A stretch of DNA of 59,663 nucleotides from DAOSWM01 sp035380045 (GCA_035380045.1 DAOSWM010000017.1:1-59663); one strand, 5' to 3'; numbered from the stretch's first letter, positions 34,271-43,858 are shown. The notes: generated by a model from the letters alone, not told the origin. Program-made: numbers and translations.

Positions 34271-35408
34271 GAATATACTAATCTTTTTGCTCGCTTTCAC
34301 TCTTTCAGGGTGCATCGAATCATACTACCCAAAGGAAATTGATGAGGCGATTGACACCTATGTTGTTTCCGGACAAGTAACATCCTCTCCTGGCTATCAC
34401 ACCATTAGGGTTTCAAAAGCTTCTTCCATCAGCAACCCTAGGTACATCCCCGTTTCAAACTGCATGGTAGAAGTAATCGACACTGATAACAACGTGTTTC
34501 CCTGTAACTCAACTGGAGAAAATGGAGAGTACCCCATTTGGATTGGAGAGGAGCACCTCAGCATTGGGAAAGGCTTTAAAGTGAACATCCACACCCCCGA
34601 AGGAGTTGAAATTGAGTCGGAGTTTGATTACCTGAAACCCTGTCCTGAAATTTCAAATGTATACTACGAAAGGGTAGATATCCCAACTACCGATCCTCTG
34701 TATTTCGAGAAGGGAATCCAGTTTAAGGTTGACCTTCTGGCAGACGACAGCTACGACCGCTTCTTCCGATGGGAAATTGAAGAAACCTACGAGTATCATG
34801 CATCCTACCCCATTACATGCTACTATGCTGGCTCGCTTTTTATACTCCCAATAGCCGATTATTCCCTCTTTTACTGTTGGGCAACAAACCCCATCCGTAA
34901 TATATATACCCTCTCAACAAAAGGTCTTTCAGAAAATAAATTTCTAGGATATAAACTACACTTCGTTGATAACCACACTCAACGGTTGATGTATATTTAT
35001 AGTATAAAAATTACGCAGCATGCCCTTAGCGAATCATTCTTCAATTACCTCGAACAACTTCGCGTTAACTCTTCTGAACAAGGTGGTTTGTTTGACACTC
35101 AACCAATAAGCATTACAGGAAACCTAACCTCAACTAATTACCCGAATCTGAAAGTGCTAGGTTTTTTTGGGGCATCTTCGGTAAGGTCAAAAAGGCTATT
35201 CTTTTCCAATGTTGAAAACCTTGACTTTGATGACCTGTACGATAGGTGCAGTCTCACAATAGTTGACTACAGACTAGACCTCTACGAACCGGAGGAATAC
35301 CCTGTCTACCTTGTTATTGAAAACAATGCCCTTTGGTGGGCAAACAGGGGATGTTTCGATTGCACTGAGGCAGGCGGTACAACTGAAAAACCAACATTTT
35401 TGCCATAA
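34257..35408 (+). CDS. DUF4249 lipoprotein, copy 1
   Basis: A lipoprotein signal (FTLSGC, Cys near 19) begins a 383-residue beta-rich protein of the DUF4249 family, usually encoded beside TonB receptors in Bacteroidota. Motifs are TYVVSGQVTSSPGYHTIRVSKAS, a carboxypeptidase-like region (about 35-110) and a C-terminal segment with WWANRGCFDCTEAGGT. That last part keeps a C-x2-C pair (GCFDCT) before its end. Its start lies within the TonB receptor gene, giving a 14-base overlap and coupled translation. It is probably a surface partner of the receptor. The second copy at 37391 is very similar over the whole mature length. Confidence 0.9.
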   Translation: MPQTKNILIFLLAFTLSGCIESYYPKEIDEAIDTYVVSGQVTSSPGYHTIRVSKASSISNPRYIPVSNCMVEVIDTDNNVFPCNSTGENGEYPIWIGEEHLSIGKGFKVNIHTPEGVEIESEFDYLKPCPEISNVYYERVDIPTTDPLYFEKGIQFKVDLLADDSYDRFFRWEIEETYEYHASYPITCYYAGSLFILPIADYSLFYCWATNPIRNIYTLSTKGLSENKFLGYKLHFVDNHTQRLMYIYSIKITQHALSESFFNYLEQLRVNSSEQGGLFDTQPISITGNLTSTNYPNLKVLGFFGASSVRSKRLFFSNVENLDFDDLYDRCSLTIVDYRLDLYEPEEYPVYLVIENNALWWANRGCFDCTEAGGTTEKPTFLP

Positions 35409-35417
35409 CTAGAACTC

Positions 35418-37097
35418 ATGAATAGGTTTAAATATATTGGTCTCCTTATTTATACTTCCCTTGCACAACTATTTGCCTTTGCACAGGGTGAAGAAAGAAC
35501 CTGCCAAAATGATAGGGTTATTCTCTGTTCAGATCGGAACATTTATGTTGCAGGAGAAATAGTTAGGTTTGCTGTACATATTAGTAATGAGGATAAGGCT
35601 AAACAAACTAGCAATGTTGTATACATTGAGCTCATCTCATCCGAGGGGCAACGTATTGTTTCAGGCAAATACTCCGTTGAAAATCAAGCGGCAAGTGGTT
35701 CATTTGCCATTCCTTCAGATGTTATTACAGGGAATTACTACCTTAAAGCGTACACAAAATGGATGAGAAACTTCAGTGTTACTGAGTATTTCTTTTCTTC
35801 AGTAAAAATTATAAACCCTTATCGGCAGGAGGTTCAAAACAACTCACATATCAACGCTACAGATGATAGTACCAAAGCATCACCCGTTACAGAGCCGTAT
35901 TGCCCATTCAACATTGTAACTAAAAAAGAGGATTACAGCTTGCACGAGAAAGCATCCTTCATAGTAAGCAAAAATAATTCAGCCGAAGTTAAATGGGCAA
36001 ATATCTCAATTGCCCCCAGAGCAAGCATAAATAACCATTTTGACTCAAGGAAACCAACCAATCTTAACCACGAAGAAGCATCTTTTTACTCCAATGAATC
36101 AAAAGGAATTATCATTTCAGGGAAAGTTTACGATGTTAAATCATCGCTACCTTTGCCATACACCAAGGTGAACCTTTCGCTGCTTGGAGCTGCATCAGAT
36201 TTTATTTCAGTGCTTACCGACTCATTAGGGAGCTTCAACTTTAACATGCCTTTTTTAGAAGGGAAACATGAACTCTATATTGGGATTGAAGATAAAAGTA
36301 ACGCTTCGATAAAGATTGATAACGATTACTGCTCAAGGAGTTTACGTTTTCATGCTCCTCCATTTGACCTCTCCGCAAACGAACGAGAAGCTGTTCAAAA
36401 AATGGTTTATAATATGGAAATTCAAAGCAGCTACCATTCAACAAATGAAGTTATTCCAAGCAACCAAACCTTGCCAGTTTGTTCAACACTATTCTACGGA
36501 ACTTCTGACTATACGCTACTCCTAGATGATTATATTAACCTCCTTTCTATTGAGGAATACTTTCATGAGCTTTACCCAGATGTTTCCGTTCGAAAGGACA
36601 ATGAGGGAAATCCTACCTTTAGAATTTATGGAGAAGCTCCTGAAATGCAAATTTACAAACCCCTTGTTCTAATCGATTTGGTTGCTGTAACCAAAGCTGA
36701 AAGTATTCTTTCGCTAAATCCAAGCCTGATTTCCCGAATCGAAATTATTACCAAACCCTACTACAAAGGCGAAATGATATTTGGCGGAATATTAAGTTTC
36801 TTCTCAAAAAAGGGCGATATGGCGGGGGTTGACCTTCCTCCAACCGATATGTTCCTCGAATTCGACTTCTTCTCGCCTGATTCAGTTCAAACAATAACAA
36901 ACGAAGAGCTTCCTGTAAATATACCTGATACCAAAAATACCGTTCTTTGGATTGGTAACGCTTCCGATTTAATTAATAGGAATAGCACCATCCCATTTTC
37001 AACCCCTGATACTCCTGGAGAGTACACGATTCTGCTGCGAGGACTTGGACAGGATGGGAAATTTTTCCATTGCTCAAAAAACATCACAATAAAATAG
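35418..37097 (+). CDS. Secreted MG2-like protein with plug-like segment
   Basis: A signal peptide (about 1-22, cut near FAFAQ) precedes an MG2-type alpha-2-macroglobulin-like domain (about 35-130; SDRNIYVAGEIVRFAVHI, ITGNYYLKAYTKWM). A carboxypeptidase-like beta-sandwich follows (about 230-300; GKVYDVKSSLPLPYTKVNLS). The C-terminal region (about 370-480) contains LVLIDLVAV, then LNPSLISRIEI and FGGILSFFSKKGD, the pattern of a TonB plug, but no barrel follows. A final ~60 residues are beta-rich. It begins 9 bases after the DUF4249 gene. Similar MG2/plug proteins of Bacteroidota are of unknown role; an extracellular partner of a TonB system is an inference. Confidence 0.82.
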   Translation: MNRFKYIGLLIYTSLAQLFAFAQGEERTCQNDRVILCSDRNIYVAGEIVRFAVHISNEDKAKQTSNVVYIELISSEGQRIVSGKYSVENQAASGSFAIPSDVITGNYYLKAYTKWMRNFSVTEYFFSSVKIINPYRQEVQNNSHINATDDSTKASPVTEPYCPFNIVTKKEDYSLHEKASFIVSKNNSAEVKWANISIAPRASINNHFDSRKPTNLNHEEASFYSNESKGIIISGKVYDVKSSLPLPYTKVNLSLLGAASDFISVLTDSLGSFNFNMPFLEGKHELYIGIEDKSNASIKIDNDYCSRSLRFHAPPFDLSANEREAVQKMVYNMEIQSSYHSTNEVIPSNQTLPVCSTLFYGTSDYTLLLDDYINLLSIEEYFHELYPDVSVRKDNEGNPTFRIYGEAPEMQIYKPLVLIDLVAVTKAESILSLNPSLISRIEIITKPYYKGEMIFGGILSFFSKKGDMAGVDLPPTDMFLEFDFFSPDSVQTITNEELPVNIPDTKNTVLWIGNASDLINRNSTIPFSTPDTPGEYTILLRGLGQDGKFFHCSKNITIK

Positions 37098-37196
37098 CAG
37101 GAGAAACAGCAATCGGACTCCGTCTATGTTCAGCCTTTTTATGATTTGCATTCGCATTTACGCTTTATGTATATTTAAGTAAATTTATTATAAGTA

Positions 37197-37216
37197 GAAG
37201 TTAGGGAGGTAACTTC
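37197..37216. repeat. Short perfect inverted repeat
   Basis: GAAGTTA (37197-37203) and TAACTTC (37210-37216) flank GGGAGG. The 293-base gap between the MG2 gene and the second DUF4249 gene shows no other feature I can support. Confidence 0.3.
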
Positions 37217-37390
37217 ATCGCATTCCAAAATTCATTCACTTATAGGCAACTATTCGTATTTATTATGAGTTTAAAAAAAGTGGGAATGTTATAATTTCAA
37301 TGAAATTACCAGCCACCACGTTAAAGGCACTCTTGTGTTGCCATTTTTATTAACAAAAACTATTACTTAACAAACCCGAATACCTTAAGA

Positions 37391-38602
37391 ATGTTTGTTG
37401 GAAAAAAATCTTGCATAAATTGGATTCAGTCGAAACTTCGAGATCCTTCCATACAGAAAACCTCGAATAGGCTAGTTTTCTTTCTTCTAACTTTTGCTAT
37501 TTCTGGGTGTATCGAACCATACCGCCCAAAAGATATTAGCGAAACGGTTGACACTTACGTTGTTTCCGGACGGGTTACATCAATGCCTGGTTACCATATA
37601 GTTAGGGTTTCAAAATCATCACCCATAGTGAATCCAAAATTTATCCCAGTATCAAACTGTGTTGTTAAAATTACCGATACAGAAAGTAACGTATTTCTCT
37701 GTGATTCTATAGGAGAGAATGGAGAGTACCCGATTTGGATTGGTGAAGAGTACCTCTCCATAGGAAAAGGATTTAAAGTTAGCGTTCATACACCTGAAGG
37801 TATTGAAATTGAGTCGGAGTTTGACTACCTTAAACCTTGTCCAGAAATTGCAAACATATACTACGAAAGGGTAGATATCCCCACTACAGATCCTTTGTAC
37901 TTCGAAAAAGGTATCCAGTTTATGATCGATCTTCAGGCCGACGAAAGTTTCGACCGGTTTTTCCGTTGGGAAATTGAAGAAACCTACGAGTACCGAGCAT
38001 CCTATCCTATTAGGTATTACTACATTGGATGGATGGTTTGGCTGCCACAACCAGATTACTCCCGATTTTACTGTTGGGCAACAAACCCAATTCTAAACAT
38101 CTACACCCTTTCTACCAAAGGGCTACAAGAGAACAGATTTCTGGGATATAAACTTCATTTCGTTGACAACCATACACAAAGGTTAATGTACATGTACAGC
38201 TTAAAGGTTACTCAACATGCTCTTAGCGAGTCATATTTCAACTACCTTGAACAGCTTCGTGTTAACACATCGGAACAAGGAGGGCTGTTTGATACTCAAC
38301 CTATTTCTATCACAGGAAATCTTTACTCCACAAACGCCCCAAATGTGAAAATCCTTGGATTCTTCGGAGCTTCATCGGTAAAATCAACCCGAGTTTTCTT
38401 TTCCGATATCGAAAACTTGCGATTTGACTTATATAATAAATGCACTCTATATATAGTAGATTACACGTTGGATATTTTCACCCCCGACGAATACCCAGTC
38501 TATTTTCTTCATCAAGATGGTGGTTTTTGGTGGGCAAACCAAGACTGTTTCGACTGTACCAAAGCTGGCGGTACAACGGAAAAGCCACCTTTTTGGCCCT
38601 AA
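37391..38602 (+). CDS. DUF4249 lipoprotein, copy 2
   Basis: The protein is a paralogue of 34257-35408, matching through the mature part (for example PTTDPLYFEKGIQF and NTSEQGGLFDTQPIS) and the ending with CFDCTKAGGTTEKP. The lipobox is AISGC at about residue 40, after a longer N-terminal stretch of about 25 polar residues before the hydrophobic run. A later start may be used, but no clear ATG lies between. A 293-base gap and no adjacent receptor gene distinguish it from copy 1. It is probably an outer-membrane lipoprotein that could share the receptor at 31493. Duplication is certain; specialisation is unknown. Confidence 0.88.
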   Translation: MFVGKKSCINWIQSKLRDPSIQKTSNRLVFFLLTFAISGCIEPYRPKDISETVDTYVVSGRVTSMPGYHIVRVSKSSPIVNPKFIPVSNCVVKITDTESNVFLCDSIGENGEYPIWIGEEYLSIGKGFKVSVHTPEGIEIESEFDYLKPCPEIANIYYERVDIPTTDPLYFEKGIQFMIDLQADESFDRFFRWEIEETYEYRASYPIRYYYIGWMVWLPQPDYSRFYCWATNPILNIYTLSTKGLQENRFLGYKLHFVDNHTQRLMYMYSLKVTQHALSESYFNYLEQLRVNTSEQGGLFDTQPISITGNLYSTNAPNVKILGFFGASSVKSTRVFFSDIENLRFDLYNKCTLYIVDYTLDIFTPDEYPVYFLHQDGGFWWANQDCFDCTKAGGTTEKPPFWP

Positions 38603-38789
38603 AGTACTTTCTGTTAAAAAACCTAGGCCACATGAACCTGGAGTAAAACCCAATAAAACATTTATTACATTTTCAACCTCATAACCTCCAGCGATATACT
38701 ACTTGCTTTTAGATGGCTATATAAAAAGCAACTTACTGCCGAAATAAAAACTTTCACCTTCAAGCAAGTACCCTTTTACATCAAACTCT

Positions 38790-38809
38790 GAGTTGACTTA
38801 TATCAACTC
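38790..38809. promoter_or_regulatory. Candidate operator upstream of suf
   Basis: GAGTTGA and TCAACTC are perfect 7-base arms around CTTATA. No T-run follows, so a terminator is unlikely. It lies about 45 bases upstream of the -7-like site. Confidence 0.35.
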
Positions 38810-38851
38810 GTAAAAGTTTAAAAATTATAATCACTTTATTTATAAAGTACG

Positions 38852-38859
38852 TAAATTTG
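38852..38859 (+). promoter_or_regulatory. -7 promoter element for sufBCDS
   Basis: TAAATTTG matches TAnnTTTG, 111 bases before the sufB ATG. A TTTA is found about 20 bases upstream in the second inverted repeat in place of TTTG. Confidence 0.4.
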
Positions 38860-38970
38860 TGGTTTATTTAGATTAATTCAATTTTAGCTGTTTCGTACCT
38901 AACAAATCACTAAACTTTTTCCGTAGTATTCTGTTGGTAAAACACAAACAGCACTAAATTAAAACCATAA

Positions 38971-40419
38971 ATGGCTAACGATCAAGACAAAATACTCGAC
39001 GAAGTAACCAGCCAGGATTATAAGTACGGATTTGTTACCAACATCGAAACCGAAACAATCCCCAAAGGGCTCAGCGAAGATGTTGTGCGGCTAATCTCTG
39101 AGAAAAAAGGCGAACCCGAATGGATGCTTGAGTTTCGCTTAAAGGCATTCAGGCACTGGCAAACCCTCGAAATGCCCCAGTGGGCTCACCTTAACATTCC
39201 CGAAATCGATTTTCAGGATGTAATTTACTACGCTGCACCCAAGCAGAAACCTACGCTGAACAGCTTAGACGAGGTTGACCCCGAGCTGCTCGACACCTTC
39301 AACAAGCTGGGCATTCCGCTTGAGGAGCAGAAACTTCTTACAGGCGTTGCCGTTGATGCAGTAATGGACAGCATTTCGGTGAAAACCACTTTCCGCGAAA
39401 CCCTGGCAGAGCAAGGAATTATTTTCTGCTCCATGAGCGAAGCCATTCGGGAACACCCCGATTTGGTAAAAAAGTACCTCGCCTCTGTGGTTCCGGTTAC
39501 CGACAATTTCTTTGCAGCGCTTAACTCAGCCGTATTCAGCGACGGTAGCTTCTGCTACATCCCAAAGGGTGTACGTTGCCCCATGGAGCTTAGCACCTAC
39601 TTCCGCATTAACGCTGCAAACACCGGACAGTTTGAGCGTACGCTCATTGTTGCCGACGACAACAGCTACGTATCCTACCTCGAAGGATGCACCGCACCCC
39701 AGCGCGACGAGAACCAACTACACGCAGCAGTGGTAGAAATTGTAACAATGGAGAATGCCGAGGTGAAGTATTCAACCGTTCAGAACTGGTATCCTGGCGA
39801 TAAGAATGGGAAAGGTGGAATTTACAACTTTGTAACCAAGCGAGGTATTTGCAAAGGTAAAAACAGCAAAATTTCGTGGACTCAGGTTGAAACAGGTTCT
39901 GCCATCACTTGGAAATATCCAAGTTGCATTTTGATGGGCGACAACTCATACGGTGAATTCTACTCCGTTGCTGTTACCAACAACCACCAGCAAGCCGACA
40001 CCGGAACCAAAATGATTCACATTGGGAAGAACACTCGCAGCCGAATTGTGTCGAAAGGAATTTCTGCCGGAGTTAGCAACAACAGCTACCGCGGATTGGT
40101 GAAAGTTGTTAAGAATGCCGAAAACTCTCGCAATTTCTCACAGTGCGACTCTTTACTACTAGGCGATAAGTGCGGAGCACATACCTTCCCTTACATTGAA
40201 GTTGACAACCCATCGGCAGTTGTGGAGCACGAGGCAACCACTTCAAAAATTGGCGAGGACCAAATTTTCTACTGCAACCAGCGAGGAATTTCCACGGAAG
40301 ATGCTGTCGCGCTTATAATCAACGGCTATGCAAAAGAAGTTTTAAATAAGCTCCCCATGGAATTTGCTGTTGAAGCGCAAAAGCTACTTCAAATTAGCCT
40401 CGAAGGCAGCGTAGGTTAA
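38971..40419 (+). CDS. sufB: Fe-S cluster assembly scaffold protein SufB
   Basis: SufB is the scaffold on which iron-sulfur clusters form, in a SufBC2D complex driven by the SufC ATPase in the cytosol. The 482-residue protein matches the family length. Diagnostic parts are the SFCYIPKGVRCPMELSTYFRIN segment, GCTAPQRDENQLHAAVVEI, the C-rich FSQCDSLLLGDKCGAHTFPYIE and a final EGSVG. It is first in sufBCDS; sufC follows after 34 bases. Assignment is secure. Confidence 0.98.
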   Translation: MANDQDKILDEVTSQDYKYGFVTNIETETIPKGLSEDVVRLISEKKGEPEWMLEFRLKAFRHWQTLEMPQWAHLNIPEIDFQDVIYYAAPKQKPTLNSLDEVDPELLDTFNKLGIPLEEQKLLTGVAVDAVMDSISVKTTFRETLAEQGIIFCSMSEAIREHPDLVKKYLASVVPVTDNFFAALNSAVFSDGSFCYIPKGVRCPMELSTYFRINAANTGQFERTLIVADDNSYVSYLEGCTAPQRDENQLHAAVVEIVTMENAEVKYSTVQNWYPGDKNGKGGIYNFVTKRGICKGKNSKISWTQVETGSAITWKYPSCILMGDNSYGEFYSVAVTNNHQQADTGTKMIHIGKNTRSRIVSKGISAGVSNNSYRGLVKVVKNAENSRNFSQCDSLLLGDKCGAHTFPYIEVDNPSAVVEHEATTSKIGEDQIFYCNQRGISTEDAVALIINGYAKEVLNKLPMEFAVEAQKLLQISLEGSVG

Positions 40420-40453
40420 ACGAATAAATTGAAAATACGAAACAACATACAGT

Positions 40454-41206
40454 ATGCTTAAAATTAAAGATTTACACGCCGGTATTAATGGAAACAAAAT
40501 TCTGAAAGGCATTAACCTTGAAGTAAAAGCCGGTGAAATACACGCCATTATGGGACCTAACGGTTCTGGTAAAAGTACATTAAGCGCCGTTCTTACCGGA
40601 CGCGATATTTTCGAGGTTACCCACGGTGAAATTCAGTTCAACGGAAAAAATATTTTCGACCTTTCGCCCGAGGAGCGCTCGCGCGAAGGGCTTTTTTTAA
40701 GTTTTCAGTATCCCGTTGAAATTCCTGGTGTTAGCATGGTTAACTTTATGAAAACTGCTCTCAACGAGCATCGCAAGCACAAAGGGCTCGACCCGCTTTC
40801 TGCATCCGATTTCCTGAAGCTTATGCGCGAGCGCAAGGAATTGGTTGAAATTGATGCTGCACTCACCAACCGTGCCGTGAACGAGGGTTTCTCCGGAGGA
40901 GAAAAAAAGAAGAACGAAATTTTCCAGATGGCCATGCTCGAACCCAAGCTGGCAATTCTAGATGAAACCGACTCGGGCCTCGATATCGACGCGCTTCGCA
41001 TTGTGGCAAACGGCGTTAATAAGCTAAAAACCCCCGACAACGCTACAATCGTTATTACTCACTACCAGCGCCTGCTCGATTACATCGTCCCCGATTTTGT
41101 TCACATACTCTACAACGGCCGGATTGTTAAAACCGGAGGCAAGGAGCTTGCCCTTGAACTTGAGGAGAAAGGTTACGACTGGATTAAAAATACTGAGGAA
41201 GTTTAA
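40454..41206 (+). CDS. sufC: Fe-S cluster assembly ATPase SufC
   Basis: SufC is the ABC-type ATPase of the SufBC2D complex and has no membrane domain of its own. Walker A GPNGSGKST is at 34-42, the Q-loop is LSFQYPVEIPG, the signature is FSGGEKKKNE, and Walker B is LAILDETDSGLD with a following H-loop (ITHYQR). The 250 residues are the usual length. The gene lies between sufB and sufD in the expected order. Assignment is secure. Confidence 0.98.
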   Translation: MLKIKDLHAGINGNKILKGINLEVKAGEIHAIMGPNGSGKSTLSAVLTGRDIFEVTHGEIQFNGKNIFDLSPEERSREGLFLSFQYPVEIPGVSMVNFMKTALNEHRKHKGLDPLSASDFLKLMRERKELVEIDAALTNRAVNEGFSGGEKKKNEIFQMAMLEPKLAILDETDSGLDIDALRIVANGVNKLKTPDNATIVITHYQRLLDYIVPDFVHILYNGRIVKTGGKELALELEEKGYDWIKNTEEV

Positions 41207-41255
41207 ACGTGAGTCCAACAATTGTTGAACTTTCGTTAACTGTAAACGAATTGTT

Positions 41256-42617
41256 ATGAACGCAACCACCATTGCTCAGAAAGAAGAGTTTATAAATCTT
41301 TATCTCGATAATCTCGATTTAATTACCGAGAACTCAGCCGATGTTCTCAATCATGCTAGGCAGGAGGCCATCGAGAACTTTAAGCTGCTCGGCTTTCCCG
41401 GCCCAAAAAACGAGAAGTATAAGTACCTTAAAGTAGAACCGCTATTCCGCAGCGACTTCGAGAAGTACTTTACACCCAAATGCATTAACTTCAACGTTGA
41501 CGATATTTTCCGCTGCGATATTCCATCGCTCGATACTCACCTTGCCCTTACACTCAACGGGTTCTACCTCAACAACCCGGATTTTTTGATGGAAATTGAG
41601 CACGGTGTTATTATCGGGAGCCTGGCCGAAGCGGCCAAAAAGTATCCCAACGTGGTTTCTAAATACTACAACACGCTTGCTAACAACGACGAGGACGGGC
41701 TGGTTGCCCTTAACACTGCGTTCGCTCAGGATGGCGTTTTCGTTTACATTCCCAAAGGGGTTGTTCTTGAAAAGCCAATCCAAATTATCAACCTGCTAAT
41801 GAGCGATGAGAACCAGCTGGTTCAGTACCGTAACCTTATTGTTGCCGAGGAAAACGCTCAAGCCAACGTAGTAATTTGCGACCACACGCTTTCACCCTCA
41901 CAGTTCCTCTCGAATGTGGTTACTGAAGTTTTTACAAACCGTGGTGCCAACATCGATTTCGTTGCCATGCAGAACCAGCATAACGATTCTATCCAGTTTT
42001 CCCACCTTTTCGGAAACCAGGAACGCGACTCGGTACTTTCAACCAACTCCGTATCGCTTCATGGCGGTGTAATTCGAAATAACATCCACATTCTACTAAA
42101 CGATGAGGGTTGTGAAAATCATACTTACGGATTGGCCTTGGCTGACCGAAACCAGCATAACGATATGTACTCTTTCATCGATCACGCTAAACCCAACTGC
42201 AACAGCAACGAGCTTTACAAGGCTATTCTCGACGACCAGGCAACCGGCGCATTCAACGGAAGAATCCTTGTTCGTAAGGATGCGCAGCAAACCCAGGCAT
42301 TCCAAAGCAACAACAATTTGCTTCTGACTGCTGATGCTCGCATGCATACAAAACCTCAACTCGAAATATATGCTGATGATGTGAAGTGTAGCCATGGCGC
42401 AACCGTTGGCCAGCTCGATATGGATGCCAAGTTCTACATGCAATCGCGCGGGATTGGTGAGCGTGAGGCCAAACTTCTTTTGATGTTTGGTTTTGCTCAC
42501 GATGTGGTTGGAAAAATTAAAATCGATCCTTTACGCATTCGAATCGACGAGCTGGTGAATAAGCGCCTACGTGGCGAACTTTCTCGCTGCCATAGCTGTC
42601 CTATGCATTGCTGCTAA
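41256..42617 (+). CDS. sufD: Fe-S cluster assembly protein SufD
   Basis: SufD pairs with SufB in the SufBC2D complex and helps bring iron to the scaffold. The 453 residues include the typical SufBD beta-helix region (about 190-400; GAFNGRILVRKDAQQTQAFQSN, DDVKCSHGATVGQLDMD) and the C-terminal helical segment RGIGEREAKLLLMFGFAHDVVGKI. The last 11 residues are unusually Cys-rich, with four cysteines in the ending SRCHSCPMHCC. The sufS start codon follows 10 bases after the stop. Assignment is secure. Confidence 0.96.
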   Translation: MNATTIAQKEEFINLYLDNLDLITENSADVLNHARQEAIENFKLLGFPGPKNEKYKYLKVEPLFRSDFEKYFTPKCINFNVDDIFRCDIPSLDTHLALTLNGFYLNNPDFLMEIEHGVIIGSLAEAAKKYPNVVSKYYNTLANNDEDGLVALNTAFAQDGVFVYIPKGVVLEKPIQIINLLMSDENQLVQYRNLIVAEENAQANVVICDHTLSPSQFLSNVVTEVFTNRGANIDFVAMQNQHNDSIQFSHLFGNQERDSVLSTNSVSLHGGVIRNNIHILLNDEGCENHTYGLALADRNQHNDMYSFIDHAKPNCNSNELYKAILDDQATGAFNGRILVRKDAQQTQAFQSNNNLLLTADARMHTKPQLEIYADDVKCSHGATVGQLDMDAKFYMQSRGIGEREAKLLLMFGFAHDVVGKIKIDPLRIRIDELVNKRLRGELSRCHSCPMHCC

Positions 42618-42627
42618 AAAACAAATT

Positions 42628-43848
42628 ATGTCATTCAACGTTAGCAAAATACGCTCCGATTTCCCTATTCTTAATCAGCAGATTTACGGAAAACCTTTGG
42701 TTTACTTCGATAACGGTGCAACCACACAAAAACCAAAATGTGTTCTCGATACCATCGATTATTTTCACAACCGGATAAATGCTAATATTCACCGTGGTGT
42801 ACATAAACTTAGCGAAGAATCGACACAAGCATACGAAAATGCCCGTGAAACGGTAAGGGAATTTATCAACGCAAAGAGTTCCAAAGAGATTATATTCACT
42901 TCTGGCGCAACCGCCAGCATAAACTTGGTTGCCCACTCGTTTGGCGAAGCATTTATTAACGAAGGCGATGAGGTGATTGTTTCCGAAATGGAACACCACT
43001 CTAACATTGTTCCCTGGCAGCTGATTTGCGAGAGGAAAAATGCGAAGCTAAAAGTTTTACCATTCAATGATAAAGGCGAGTTAATTCTTGAAAAGTTAGA
43101 AGAACTAATCACAGAAAAAACCCGAATTATTGCCGTAAACCACGTTTCAAACTCACTTGGAACCATAAATCCCATTAAAAAAATTATTTCCAAAGCGCAT
43201 GCAATGGGAGTAAAAGTTTTGGTTGACGGAGCGCAGGGCGTGAAACATGGAGTAATTGATATTCAGGATTTGGATGCAGATTTTTACGCCTTTTCGGGTC
43301 ATAAAATTTACGGCCCAACTGGAATCGGAGTTCTTTACGCCAAGGAAGAAATTCTCGAAAAAATGCCGCCATGGCAGGGCGGTGGCGATATGATTGCATC
43401 CGTTTCTTTCGAAAAAACAGTTTACAACGAGTTACCTTTCAAATTCGAAGCAGGAACTGCAAACTACATCGGCGCTGCCGGTTTGGCTGCTGCGATAAAA
43501 TATTACCAATCAGTTGGTATTGAAGAGGCTACAAACTACGAAGACGAAATCCTCCGCTACGCAACCCAACAGCTACTTTCTGTTGATGGAGTAAAAATTT
43601 ACGGAAACGCAAAGGAAAAGGCCGCAATCATTTCATTCCTCATTGAGAATGTTCACCCATACGATGCCGGAATGATCCTCGACAAAATGGGCGTTGCCGT
43701 TCGCACCGGAACCCACTGCACCGAACCTGTTATGGCTCACTTCGGGATCGATGGAACTATCCGCGCTTCGCTGGCATTCTATAATACCAAAGAAGAAATC
43801 GATCAGCTGGTTGAAGGTGTGAAACGGGTAAAAATGATGTTTGCCTAG
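42628..43848 (+). CDS. sufS: Cysteine desulfurase SufS
   Basis: SufS releases sulfur from cysteine as a persulfide and passes it to SufE. The start is ATG 42628 (406 residues), since the upstream in-frame ATG lies inside sufD. The PLP lysine is Lys226 in SGHKIYGPTG, and the catalytic Cys364 sits in RTGTHCTEP. The N-terminal YFDNGATTQKP and the VSEMEHHSNIVPW segment fit the group-II desulfurases. The gene is the last of sufBCDS and ends before a strong terminator. Assignment is secure. Confidence 0.97.
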   Translation: MSFNVSKIRSDFPILNQQIYGKPLVYFDNGATTQKPKCVLDTIDYFHNRINANIHRGVHKLSEESTQAYENARETVREFINAKSSKEIIFTSGATASINLVAHSFGEAFINEGDEVIVSEMEHHSNIVPWQLICERKNAKLKVLPFNDKGELILEKLEELITEKTRIIAVNHVSNSLGTINPIKKIISKAHAMGVKVLVDGAQGVKHGVIDIQDLDADFYAFSGHKIYGPTGIGVLYAKEEILEKMPPWQGGGDMIASVSFEKTVYNELPFKFEAGTANYIGAAGLAAAIKYYQSVGIEEATNYEDEILRYATQQLLSVDGVKIYGNAKEKAAIISFLIENVHPYDAGMILDKMGVAVRTGTHCTEPVMAHFGIDGTIRASLAFYNTKEEIDQLVEGVKRVKMMFA

Positions 43849-43858
43849 CAAAACAAAA

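Larger units (their letters stand above)
38603..38970. other. Intergenic region upstream of the suf operon
   Basis: These 368 bases carry no supported gene. They hold a perfect inverted repeat GAGTTGA (38790-38796) / TCAACTC (38803-38809), a second one ACTTTA / TAAAGT (38832-38837, 38842-38847), and a -7-like TAAATTTG at 38852-38859. Together they look like the regulatory region of sufB. Confidence 0.55.

Noticed and set aside
42571..42627. Upstream in-frame start for sufS
   Set aside because: It lies inside sufD and adds residues not seen in the family; ATG 42628 fits the usual SufS start.
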